This document shows, piece by piece, positions 38,201 to 47,300 of a stretch of 64,000 bases of DNA. The stretch spans positions 1,318,001 to 1,382,000 of the forward strand of contig CP140192.1 in assembly GCA_037349495.1 (NCBI GenBank), read 5' to 3'. The position numbers and the translations under genes were made by a program. A model generated the notes under the pieces. The model was not told where the DNA came from. It made no database searches and worked only from the letters and a program-made list of their open reading frames with translations. The DNA is from Lotmaria passim. Lineage: Eukaryota; Euglenozoa; Kinetoplastea; Trypanosomatida; Trypanosomatidae. The number at the start of each line of letters is the position of its first letter. Position 1 is the first letter of the stretch.

Positions 38201-39906
38201 TCGAGGCGTCCGCTGTCCTCGCCATGTCGAGTCGGGTGTGCGTTGTGCAGTCTGGCACCACCGTTTCTGTGCTGTACCGCATCCCTGGTCGTACGTCATG
38301 GGTGTTGGTGGACGCTTATGAGGACGTACGAGCCCCGCGCTTGCTGACGACCCGCATCAGCGGCTGTCCTGCGACGGTCCAGATGAGTGACGTGCGTACG
38401 GCGACGGCTGCTCCTGTTGTTTTCTTCGCCCATTGCTCAGACGGCCACACCATCGAGGCGTTTGCGAGTTTTCCAGACCAGCCCGTGCTGTCGTCTGCGA
38501 TCGAGCGGTGTGTGCGGACGTCGCTGCTGCACGGCGGCGGGCTTCCGGGGAAGGACTACAACTGCGTCGCCTACGCACCGGCGCCGCTGCGCTGTCTTCT
38601 CATGGGCAACGAGGACAGCAGCATCGTCGTGCACCCACTCGATGTCGCCCCCGCGTGCAGCGGGGCATCTGTGCTTGCGTCGCCGTCCTCGCTGCTGTGT
38701 CGATTTGTCGCCCCGGTGAATTTGTGCGGCGCACACCACTCGAACATTCTCGCGATGACCGCGATGCCGTCCGACTCGGCGAGTCGAGGCTGTCTGCGCT
38801 TTGTTTCCGTCGGTGGAGGGGCGATGGTGAACCTGTGGGCGGCAGACGGCAGCTCCAGCCCGTTGCGGTTGCTCGACTGGTGGTGTGGCGGCGCGCCGGC
38901 ACTGCGCTCTTCGACCCAAGAAGAGGACAATGACGAAGAAGGGCATTCTCACAGTACGGCAGGTAAGGGCACGAATAACAACAACAACGGCAGTCGCACC
39001 AGCAACGCCAGCTTTCAGAAGAAGCGTGCGAAGCAGGCGGTGGCGTCGTCGTCGTGCGCGACGGTGGCGCTGACGGAGCGCATTGCACGCTTCATGTGCG
39101 TAACGGCGTGGGCGGCGCACACGGCGGCGGTCGGCAGCAGCGACGGAACACTGCTGTTCTTCTCGGTGGGTTGCAAGGCGAGTGAAGTGAATAATCACGG
39201 CACGCTGGGTGGATCGCACGAGATGCTGCGGCTGGAGTGGAAAGGAGTGGTAAACGCGGACACACCAAAGCCTGTGCTCTGCGTTACGAGCGCCGTGCTG
39301 CGCCCGGCAGCCGCTTGTGACACCGCAGCATCAGGGCGGCTGGCTGGGCTGCTCGTCGCCGGTGACACTAACGGTTTCGTATACGTCATGGATTCCACGA
39401 CGCACCGTGTGGTGGCACAGGCGCGACTGGAGCAATCCTCGACCAACGCGTTAAGTGAGCTTCAGGCGATGGCGGCGGACTCGACGGAGGACGAGGCAGG
39501 CGTGATACATCTAAGGTGGCGATTCGCGGCAATTCATGACTCCGGCGTCGTCCACTTTGCCGAAGCTTGTGTGACACTCTTGTCTGACGCCATTAGTGAA
39601 GCGCGGCTGACGGTGCTCAGCAGCATCTCAACGGGCGTCACAGCGGGCCGAAGTGTGCGCTGGCCGTTGGCGTCGCAGCCGCTGGTCGCGGTGACGGAGG
39701 AGCGCGTGACGTATTTTGCTCCGTCGCAGCTTCAAGCTGGCAGGCTCGCCATACTGCATGAACGACGCATGAATGTGCGCTGTGTGAGCGGGGCCGTTGT
39801 GGTGGCAGAGGATCCATTGCTATGGACGCAGCAGGACAAGGCTGAAGGTCAACATGCAGGTTTGCCACGTGTCGCAGTGGTTGGGCAAGGGTTTGAGGTG
39901 CTATGA
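35281..39906 (+). CDS. Large WD40-repeat protein, possibly WDR6/Trm734-like
   Basis: This encodes 1541 residues; 35281 is the first in-frame ATG, and the codons before it are poly-T leader. Beta-propeller motifs are spread along the whole length: SPITAVECASDGTVYFAAGN (7-26), LFAATYTGEVVEWH, AIFSVRI with THLVTCSDDRTVALYE, FDVAVRAVWSP with AGEDGGVQAVRI, GAYRVAF with LISGGFDGVVYAHSY, FVSVGGGAMVNLWAADGS, and LLVAGDTNGFVYVMD near the end. Spacers are rich in Ser, Thr and Ala, with a poly-Asn tract near residue 1233. Two or three propellers in about 1500 residues, with this repeat order, resemble WDR6/Trm734, which partners a tRNA 2'-O-methyltransferase. That identification is tentative; a generic scaffold is the fallback. 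No signal peptide or enzyme domain is seen. Confidence 0.8.
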   Translation: MDDRPLSDSPITAVECASDGTVYFAAGNVVFRNGSAHRAAATAPSLSSSAAVLPYATTVRCVSAPPSTVITTLAIASRTAQPRSDLQTAIEDRVPSIIFMGAADRLLTQLDVASRDGSVAERKIGHSVPGKSLQCAADRPAGCLCVLHTAESRILRIAVDAAHGVVLVLTASNELFCLLLRDVEAALQAGGVSRYADVSRCLSYVRRVRGPPHGVVLAADILVDRYGDRDGSADVGADVPLSSYRLFAATYTGEVVEWHPAERTAGKAAVVESCRPTRRCAVSEPVGFCVASRVQAHPSGCAIFSVRIEQSAPDCATNGQHGGCTEDVQKTHLVTCSDDRTVALYERRRTSSNPSDVGGVSRRPLDDWVLLWRGSGAAFSKSRVFDVAVRAVWSPAGTSPEAGNSSAARWRCAVHVAAAGEDGGVQAVRIASPPEQVDSRNAALPLSAATTTVCFALARLHRGHGAYRVAFSKPDAAGAQVTLISGGFDGVVYAHSYVGERRDRHAPRPRTRVLAPSIVGQTQTGASSPDRVAAQEQPSLPFKAAQVRIVHVDAAGHLLACTNQVLCVRYRCGGATASAAPISSWWTHLPNTTDESAAATGGTRSSFTYGLPSSVESYHLSMKQGGPNVVTKDDSEALSGVSCLLVGTTTGTLYAMPYAFSRTNGTVARPGTEAAVAEARAEATTTTTASTTTVTVHTGASRIVAATAALQSYGKVTHMTALEGKHVTTSEQEHHSTLFVATAHVRNAVVLSGLITRVDRAAGADGVTSIIHGTNRCSSVRVTGEWKFLVVLKDCPGPLTTTLSLVPTHSAAEETTLSFWMLIGDKNGRLFGVHHSGHLEADPCGSTWSQATPSPLADTSPVTEFSSSATLPTAVSLWKAATVCSYVFAEHLRIAVTALCVEEAADADLTTKTLGVNLSDELIVLRVAGTGGVVEFLCLPTVPRKSGGLPTAGNDGPTSQLHDAPSREPLRLPFEASAVLAMSSRVCVVQSGTTVSVLYRIPGRTSWVLVDAYEDVRAPRLLTTRISGCPATVQMSDVRTATAAPVVFFAHCSDGHTIEAFASFPDQPVLSSAIERCVRTSLLHGGGLPGKDYNCVAYAPAPLRCLLMGNEDSSIVVHPLDVAPACSGASVLASPSSLLCRFVAPVNLCGAHHSNILAMTAMPSDSASRGCLRFVSVGGGAMVNLWAADGSSSPLRLLDWWCGGAPALRSSTQEEDNDEEGHSHSTAGKGTNNNNNGSRTSNASFQKKRAKQAVASSSCATVALTERIARFMCVTAWAAHTAAVGSSDGTLLFFSVGCKASEVNNHGTLGGSHEMLRLEWKGVVNADTPKPVLCVTSAVLRPAAACDTAASGRLAGLLVAGDTNGFVYVMDSTTHRVVAQARLEQSSTNALSELQAMAADSTEDEAGVIHLRWRFAAIHDSGVVHFAEACVTLLSDAISEARLTVLSSISTGVTAGRSVRWPLASQPLVAVTEERVTYFAPSQLQAGRLAILHERRMNVRCVSGAVVVAEDPLLWTQQDKAEGQHAGLPRVAVVGQGFEVL

Positions 39907-40541
39907 TCGACAATAAATGCCGATGCGTGCGTTCATGTGTGTGTGTCGTCCGATATCACTGACAAGAAGCGCTCGAAAAAACTCGGTGCTGTGCTTGTTG
40001 CCTTTTTCATTCAATTGCTAGGGCCGCCTTTATTTATTTATTTAAACGAGTAAAATGCGTTAAATCGTGAAACACATTCGAAAAACGCTATTGACACAAA
40101 AACTTGTGAAATAATCAGGAAAAGAAACTGGCACTCATATGCGGAATGATCGTGTTTACAGTGTGAGCTTCTCCGGTTGCCCACATTGTTTTGCCCGAAG
40201 TGGTCCCTTTCTTGTTGAGCGACATGAGGAGGTTGAAAAGCACCGGGGTCCTTGCAGTTACAGCGATCTTGTTACCCGTCTGTATGTCTTAACCGTTTTT
40301 TTTTTTTTGGAGGGATGGGGCTCACGTGATCTTCGCTTTTCTTTTTCTTCGTCTTGTCCGCGCTCACACGTACACAAAAAAAAAAAAAGGAAAGAAGAAA
40401 AAAAGACATTGTGGGTTTTAGCGTTTCGGGAACAGAACATCATTACAGTTGGCGCGTGGCGTGAAAGCAGGAAAGGAAAGACGACTGAGTTGTGCATCCT
40501 TTCACATTTTCTTTTTTTATTTGGTCTGTTTGACTATTCAG
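39907..40541 (+). other. Intergenic spacer between the WD40 gene and the 1003-residue gene
   Basis: It is A/T-rich, with a TTTATTTATTTATTT stretch (40029-40043), a T run at 40299 and an A run at 40377. An ATG-started frame at 40139 runs through these homopolymers and reads as Phe/Lys-rich sequence, so it is not called. Confidence 0.65.
40501..40541 (+). promoter_or_regulatory. Spliced-leader acceptor abutting the start codon
   Basis: A T-rich tract (40501-40538) ends in TTCAG with AG at 40540-40541, and the ATG follows directly at 40542. If used, the only 5' UTR would be the spliced leader itself. The next upstream AG with any pyrimidine context (about 40447) is poor. Confidence 0.55.
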
Positions 40542-43500
40542 ATGCCAACGACGCTGGTGCAGCTTGTGCAACGGGCTGCCAGCATTTCCAAGCCCTACAA
40601 CTGCCAGGATGCGGTGCTGCTGATTAAAGCGCTGAGCGCCTTGCGACTCCGTCAGCCAGAGGTGCGCTCTATCTGCGAAAAGGCGTGCTTTTCTCTGGCG
40701 TCGTCGCCACGCGAGGTTGCGGCGCCGGTCGTCGTCGACGTAGTGAACCACCTCGCTACCCTGCAGTCGTCCCATCTGCCAGTCGTGCAGAGAGTGCTGA
40801 TGAAGCGCTTTTGTGAGTTGCCACTGCGTTCCGAGCGGAGCTCCTCGACGCCTGCGGTAGACCCGCGCACCGCGCAGAAGGCGGCGCTGGCGCTCATCAA
40901 GCTGGGCCGCAGTGCTTCGTCGGAGGCCGTCGTCGAACACGTGCTACGCCTCCTGCACGCGCTTCTGTCACGGCACGCGCAGGATGTGGGGTTGCACATA
41001 GCCTACGTTGCACTGTATCCTTATTCCGCGCGCTATACAGCCGCACAGCCGCCGTGGTGGCTCGCTCCTCCACCACACAAACCTTCCGTCGTGACGCTGA
41101 CCACGTCCCTTCGTTTTCTGCTCGAGCATCCGCAGGTGTACACGCGTGCCTCTGGCAACGTCGCGTGGCAGCTGTTCCATATGCTGCTTCTCCTTCCACC
41201 GGCGCCGTCGTCGTCGTCGTCTCACGCAGCGAATGGGTACGTTTGTGGGCTTCCTTGCGACCGCATCAGGGATTTCGAGGCGTATTGCCGCAGCGGCGCC
41301 TTGGCAGGTGCGGTGAGCGCAGGAGCGTACGTCACGTTTTTGCAGACGTTCTGCGCCGATCTCTGCTCTCGTGACTTGGAGCGCGCTTGTCTGCTGCTGA
41401 GCGGTGTTTTTCTCTCGAAAGAGCCGGCACGCGCGCAGGTGAGTACTGCCCAGAGTGATTACTCGCTTCGTCGCATCAACGTGTACGATGCAACGAAGCT
41501 GGCAGGCGCCGTGGCGCAGACGCTCGCGGCCATCGGGCCATCGCTGCCGCTTGCGGCCTCATCGGGCACCACGTATGACGCTGCTGCATCACCACCACAA
41601 GCTGTTCAGCCCGACGTGGTCACGACTGAGTTGCCACGCAGCGATCTTGACGCACGGACGGAGGCTGTTCGCTTGTCCCTTTGCGTGCTGGACAGCCTTG
41701 TTTTGTGGCAGCAGCAGCTCTGGCAGCAGTCTCGCGTTGCGCCTGTTTCCGCCAGCATGACGTTATTAGAGGAGCACTCCGGTTCGCCGGACAGCCTGCT
41801 TGTTGCTTCACTTCTGCACGCGTACGCGAAAGCGACACGCTCGCACCACGCACACCCTTCCGTCAGCACCGATGCGGCGGTGCGAGTCCTTCTCAGTTTT
41901 GTGCCAGAGCTTGCTAACACAACACCCGTGTTGCTCTCGTGGATGTTGGCGTCGCTCGCAGCGATGGCAGCCAACATCGGAAAGTCACACAGCCTCGCTG
42001 CTGCTGCAGCACATGCGACACAGTTTTTGCTGCGCCAGTACATGCGTTTCTCCGCCCGCACGCGCAGCCTGCGCACCGATGTCGAGGCACTCTACGGCTG
42101 CATGCGGATCCGTGCCAGTCTGTGTCAGACATGCCAGGAGCTGTCGCACGTGAGCAGCCAAGGGCGTACATCGTTGAACGAGGGCCGCCTTCACGACAGG
42201 CAAGAAACGTCTGCGCTGCAACGACGCTGGGCGCTGGAAGTGGAGGACAACGTCTCTCATACGACGACGTCTTTCGCTTCGGCACGTCAGTTGACCGTGC
42301 TTTTGCAGGACACGGCGTTGCGACTGCGCAGCGCAAGAACGCAAAAGACGTCCGCTGTGAGTCGTGAGGATGTGGATGAGCTGCTGGCGATGCTCGTGGA
42401 CGTGCATTCCACTCCACTTGTGACAAGTGCAAGCACGGCAAATGATGACAATGAGAAAGCAGACGAGCCTCCCTTTATGGAGGCCGTTGCGCGCCTTCAG
42501 GTTGAAGTGCTCGACTGCGTCGACAGCAGCTTTGAAAGCGCAGATGATGGCACTTCAGAAAACGTGTGCTTGCGGACAGCTCGACTCTGCTTGTTGTCGA
42601 ATTTGACAGCCAGCTTGCCCGCCGCGGCACGTGACCGCTTTGCCTACCGACTCAGGGTGCTCCAGCTTCTCCACCTACAGCACTTTCAGCATTCCGCGGA
42701 GGTGAAGGTGAGCTCTGCGCTGATGCTGCGCTGTCTCGCCCTGCTGGCACAAGACCCATCCCCCAATGCAGAAACTCGCCACCTGCTCAGCGTGTTGTGC
42801 AGCAAGTATCAGGCAACGATTCAAGCGTGCGTGCAAGCCGCTCCCCAGCGCTTGAGTGTGGAGGGTGTTGTGCGCGTGCTTCGACGCGCGCGGCTGGCAG
42901 GCGTGTGCGTTGTTCTGGAAAGCACTGCGGAAGGCACTCGTACGCGTTGCGATAGTGCACACGAATCTTCGGAAAAAGACAGCGAGCCCACCCTCGCTTT
43001 CCCCATGGAGCTGTGCCACGCGGAGCGTCTGACAACATATGCGGCGGCTGATCTGCTGTTGTTGCTAAGCGACAGCTTCTCCAGCTCCTCTGCGCACCCT
43101 CCGCTCCTGCACCCCGAACAAAGGTCTGCACTGCATCAGGTTGCCTCATCTCTCGTGACGCAGCTTCAGCGCACGCCGAGTGTGGAATGCACGGTGCGTC
43201 TTCTCCAAGCCAGCAAATCGCCGGCGGCATCGCTGCTGCTCTTCCCCGACACGGATGACCTCTTTCACTTGTTATGCTGCACCAACGCAAGCGTCACGCA
43301 ACTGTTGAGCTGCTTGGAGGGCGAAGCGGTGGCAGGCGGGCAAGCGGATTGGCATGCGCGGCAGGCCAGCCGCCTCCTCGTTGCAGTGGCGAACTTTCCC
43401 CTCTTTTTTACGCCGCCCCTTTCGACGCGGAGTGAAGGCGGTACGCTGCGTGGCAACTTGCTGAGATTGGCGCAGCACGTCGAGCGGCACGGATGCGAGG

Positions 43501-43553
43501 CAGACGACATTTCCGTGCTCAAGATCAAACTGCTCTGCGAAGGGATTGTGTGA
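40542..43553 (+). CDS. Hypothetical 1003-residue helical-repeat protein
   Basis: The start at 40542 is the only in-frame ATG near the 5' end; upstream in-frame codons are spacer. The protein is almost wholly helical with Leu/Ala-rich paired helices, for example YNCQDAVLLIKALSALRLRQ (23-42), ALALIKLGRSASSEAVVEHV, and LSWMLASLAAMAANIGKS in mid-protein. This is the look of the degenerate helical repeats (FASTK/OPR-like) found in organellar RNA-binding proteins. No RAP domain or other closing domain is visible. A short N-terminal segment MPTTLVQLVQRAASISK could be a mitochondrial presequence of the short trypanosomatid kind. A role in mitochondrial RNA metabolism is a guess from architecture only; the family is not recognised. 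Confidence 0.8.
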   Translation: MPTTLVQLVQRAASISKPYNCQDAVLLIKALSALRLRQPEVRSICEKACFSLASSPREVAAPVVVDVVNHLATLQSSHLPVVQRVLMKRFCELPLRSERSSSTPAVDPRTAQKAALALIKLGRSASSEAVVEHVLRLLHALLSRHAQDVGLHIAYVALYPYSARYTAAQPPWWLAPPPHKPSVVTLTTSLRFLLEHPQVYTRASGNVAWQLFHMLLLLPPAPSSSSSHAANGYVCGLPCDRIRDFEAYCRSGALAGAVSAGAYVTFLQTFCADLCSRDLERACLLLSGVFLSKEPARAQVSTAQSDYSLRRINVYDATKLAGAVAQTLAAIGPSLPLAASSGTTYDAAASPPQAVQPDVVTTELPRSDLDARTEAVRLSLCVLDSLVLWQQQLWQQSRVAPVSASMTLLEEHSGSPDSLLVASLLHAYAKATRSHHAHPSVSTDAAVRVLLSFVPELANTTPVLLSWMLASLAAMAANIGKSHSLAAAAAHATQFLLRQYMRFSARTRSLRTDVEALYGCMRIRASLCQTCQELSHVSSQGRTSLNEGRLHDRQETSALQRRWALEVEDNVSHTTTSFASARQLTVLLQDTALRLRSARTQKTSAVSREDVDELLAMLVDVHSTPLVTSASTANDDNEKADEPPFMEAVARLQVEVLDCVDSSFESADDGTSENVCLRTARLCLLSNLTASLPAAARDRFAYRLRVLQLLHLQHFQHSAEVKVSSALMLRCLALLAQDPSPNAETRHLLSVLCSKYQATIQACVQAAPQRLSVEGVVRVLRRARLAGVCVVLESTAEGTRTRCDSAHESSEKDSEPTLAFPMELCHAERLTTYAAADLLLLLSDSFSSSSAHPPLLHPEQRSALHQVASSLVTQLQRTPSVECTVRLLQASKSPAASLLLFPDTDDLFHLLCCTNASVTQLLSCLEGEAVAGGQADWHARQASRLLVAVANFPLFFTPPLSTRSEGGTLRGNLLRLAQHVERHGCEADDISVLKIKLLCEGIV

Positions 43554-44307
43554 GATTGTTTTGCTGGTATTGCCCTCTATTTCGTCAGGTGGCACAGACG
43601 TGAGAAGACATGAAAAGCCTCTATTTCTTTTTTGTTTGTTTGTTTGCAAGCTGAGAAGGGCTTTTAACTGGCACTCCACAGATTGTGTCGCATGTGTGAG
43701 GACACTTTTTGCCTTTATTCACAAAAAATGCTAAACCTGGAAAAAGAAACAGCAACAACAACAACAACAAAAAAAAAAGACCATTACTTCAGTGGCTCCC
43801 AAAGGTCCGCAGAAGAGTCGCGTAAGTAGTGTTCACGAGCCTTTTCAAGCCAAAACTCCGTGCAAGTCCTTCTTGACGAAGTCATGGAAAGGTAACGACT
43901 CTATAGTGTGAAACACAAAACAAAATGGCAGGTTTTTACGTGCATGTGTATGTGGGAACAGCTGCCTAATGGACTCGCTACTCGCTTTCACCCTCGTCCT
44001 CTCTTGAGAGTCTCTTCTAGGTACTCTAGCACTTGTTTATGCTTGACCGTGCTTGCCCCGTGCCACGGCGAAAACACGCGCACACCCACACACACACGCA
44101 TTCTAAAGCTACAGGGAGGCACGTACTTTTTTTTTTCCCCCTTTTTTTTCACTATAGATTGCTTGCATGGACGGCAACACAACGTGGAGTGTATACCAGA
44201 TAATCGCATTCGCTTTTTTTTTTTTTCTTATTATTGAACCTAAGTGTCCGAGTGTCATACGCATAAAAGAAGAAAAAAAAAAAGTAAGAGTGACAGGCTC
44301 TGTGATC
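43554..44307 (+). other. Intergenic spacer upstream of the SNF2 gene
   Basis: It contains a CAGCAACAACAACAACAAC tract running into poly-A (43750-43778), a CA-rich stretch (44079-44098) and two T-rich acceptor-like tracts. The last 141 bases (44167-44307) are in frame with the SNF2 gene and start with ATG, but are treated as leader because they translate a poly-T and a poly-A run. Confidence 0.6.
44124..44157 (+). promoter_or_regulatory. Candidate spliced-leader acceptor (upstream) for the SNF2 gene
   Basis: A T/C tract (44126-44150) is followed by AG at 44156-44157. Its use would include the in-frame ATG at 44167 and add 47 residues to the protein. A second tract (44214-44232) with AG at 44243-44244 would exclude that ATG and make 44308 the first start. 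Confidence 0.5.
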
Positions 44308-47300
44308 ATGGAGGAGGAAGAAAGAACGATCGACAAGGCTTCGGTTGGGGCACAGCACGGAGCCGCGGCAGTTTCCCCAGCTTGCCCCTTGACGGACCGA
44401 TGCGTGCATAGCACAAGCACCAGCCGTGCTTGCACGCCTGCGCAGCAGCAGCAGCAGCAGCAGCAGCAACCGATAAACGACTTTGCCGTGCTCGTTCCGC
44501 TTCTCCAACGCACACGTCCGCAGCGACTGCCACCGCCGTCCTTCGCGGCCGCCCCAGCGGTCCCTCTCCCTCTGTGGCAGCGTGTGGCGCTTTCCGCACT
44601 GAACGCGCGGCAGTCGTCGACGCAGACGCAGCGCAAGTTCGGGCATATCCGTCTTAACGCCAGCCGCGAGCTGACGCGCTACCACGTCGAGCTGCAGGAG
44701 CGTGCGGAGCGGCAGCGACAGCAGCAACGTGAAGCCCGCGCGCGCGCTGGTGAGCGGGTGTCCGCGGCGGTGCAGAAGTATTGGTCGCGCCGCGGCGACG
44801 GCTACCAGCAGCTCATGAAGGTGGAGTTCGACGTGATCAAGCATCAACACGACCTTCGGAAGCAGGAGGATTTGCTGCGTGAGACAGAGGCATTGACGCG
44901 CAAGCTCTTGGAGAGTTTCTTCAGTGTGTCCAACAAGGCCGCGGTGCGGCAGAAATCCTCAGAGGAGTACCAGGAAGGGCAAGGAGAGAGTGGCGCCGAT
45001 GCCGGCGAGAGCAGCGTCGCCGCGCCTACTGCGACGTCCTCCACAAAGGGTAATGCACCGGAGGCTAGTAGCGGCCTTTCCCCTCGTCAGGTGGAGCACG
45101 ACGCGTCGGCAGACTCGCTTTGCAGCTCGGAGAAACTCGCGAATAACAACAACAACAATAACAGCAACAACAACAACAACAAAGACGACAACGCCGTGAG
45201 TAGCGGTAGTGCGTTCTGGGCCAAAGTCGGCGACGACGACGACGTCCCAATTGAAAACGCGCTCTCTCTTCTCGACACGGAGCAAGGAAAGCGGCCGCTG
45301 CGCCACTACCAGCGATCCTCTCTCCGCTGGATGGTGCACCTTTACGAAAACAACCTTAACGGCATCCTGGCCGACGAGATGGGCCTCGGCAAGACGGTGC
45401 AGACCATCGCGTTACTCTGTTACTTTGCGGAGTACCGCAACGACTGGGGGCCGCACCTCATCGTGGTGCCGACGACGGTGGTGCTGAACTGGAAGGCGGA
45501 GCTGGACCGTTGGGCGCCGGGGCTGAAGGTGCTGACGTACATCGGCTCCGCCAAGGAGCGCCACCAGCTGCGCAAGGGCTGGACCAGCGAGGACGCGTTC
45601 CACATCTGCGTCACCTCCTACAACCTGGTCGTGCAGGACCGCAAGGTGTTCCGCCGCCGTCCCTGGGGCTTTCTCGTGCTGGACGAGGCTCACCAGGTGA
45701 AGAACTTCATGAGCACCAAGTGGCAGTCGCTCTTCGACCTGCAGGCAGAGTACCGCCTCCTGCTGACGGGGACGCCGCTGCAAAACTCGATCATGGAGCT
45801 GTGGTCGCTCTTCCACTTTCTGCTGCCTTTCGCCTCCGCGTTCCGCTCCAATGCGGAGTTCAAGGAGTGGTTCAGCAACCCGATGGACGCCATGATCACA
45901 GGACGCTCCTCGCTGAACGAGGACATTGTGCGCCGTCTTCAGGCGCTCATCCGACCGTTTATGCTGCGTCGCCTGAAGAAGGACGTAGAGTCGCAGCTGC
46001 CAACCAAGACAGAGAAGGTGGTGCTGTGCCACCTCTCACGGCGCCAGCGGTCCTTGTACGACGACTACATGCAGCTGGCGGACACGCGGCAGAAGCTACG
46101 CGGCGGCGGCGCTGGTGGCGTCCTCAGCGTGCTGCTGGCCCTCCGCAAGGTGTGCGATCATCCAGATCTCTTCGAAGAGCGACCGACCGTCTCGCCCTTT
46201 GTTCTGAGCTATGAGGCTTTGATTGAGCAGCTGGTGCCGCGTGCAGTACTTCTGCAGGGCAACGCAGCGACAACTACGAGCCAGCGCACATCGCGATTTC
46301 CCTGCTTCTATGTCGACGACGTCAACGCGGACAATCGCGCGCCTTTTGGCGAGTGTGCGGCGTGCTGTGAGAACGACGGCGGTGCGTGGCCCGGCGGTGT
46401 GGCGACACACCTCTTCACCGCCTCGTTTCTCGCAGGATCGTCCGCGCTGCCCTGGTGGGCTGTGCAAATTCAAGTGGACCTTCCACACGTGTCCAACGCG
46501 GAGGATCTAGCAGCGTTTGCTGAGCGTTACAACCCACAAGCAGTGTGGAAAGAAAGCGACCTCGTTTTGGGACGCTCCCACTCACGGAAAGGCGGCGACC
46601 GCTGCAAGCCTGCTTTGCAGCGGTGCCACGCCGGGTCGACGCTGCAGGCGGCTTTTTTCGACGTTCTGCATGCAGCTGCGCAATCTACGGTCTCGCGAGC
46701 ACATCAGACTGCCGCCGCACAGCGACAGCGCTATCACGCCGTGAAGTGCGCCCGCTACGTGCACGTCCCGCAGCCGTGTGTGCTGGACCTCTGTCAAGCA
46801 CGTCTGTCCCGCAGCTTTCCGGCGCTGTGTCCCACCATAACTGAGCGGGCAACCGCTCTCTTCCCGGTGGTGGAGAAGATGTGCGTGTATGTGCCGGCAG
46901 TGTTGGCGGCACACCCGCCGCGGCTGCGGTGGCTGCTGCCAGTAACGAATTCAGTGCCTTTCGAGTCGCTGGACCGCACAGCGTGCGCGGCGCTGATCGG
47001 CGACGTTGCGAAACGCCAGGATGCGCTTCTGTGCGGTCGTGAGCCACCACGACAGACGTACGACGCCGCTTTCTTTCTGTGTGAGTTGTGGCCGATGCAG
47101 GTGCGCCGCAGCTTCAGCTTTCCCGACAAGCGGCTGCTCATTCACGACTGTGGCAAGCTGCAGTTTCTCGAGTCCGCCCTAAAGGAGATGCGGCAGGAGG
47201 GACACCGCGCGCTCATCTTCACGCAGTTCGTCCACATGCTGAACATTCTCGAACGCTTCCTGGCGCTGGTGGGCGTCGCGTACCTGCGGCTTGACGGCGG

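Noticed and set aside
40139-40627. ATG-started 162-codon frame before the 1003-residue gene
   Set aside because: It runs through poly-T and poly-A tracts (Phe and Lys runs), overlaps the real gene's start, and has no recognisable domain.
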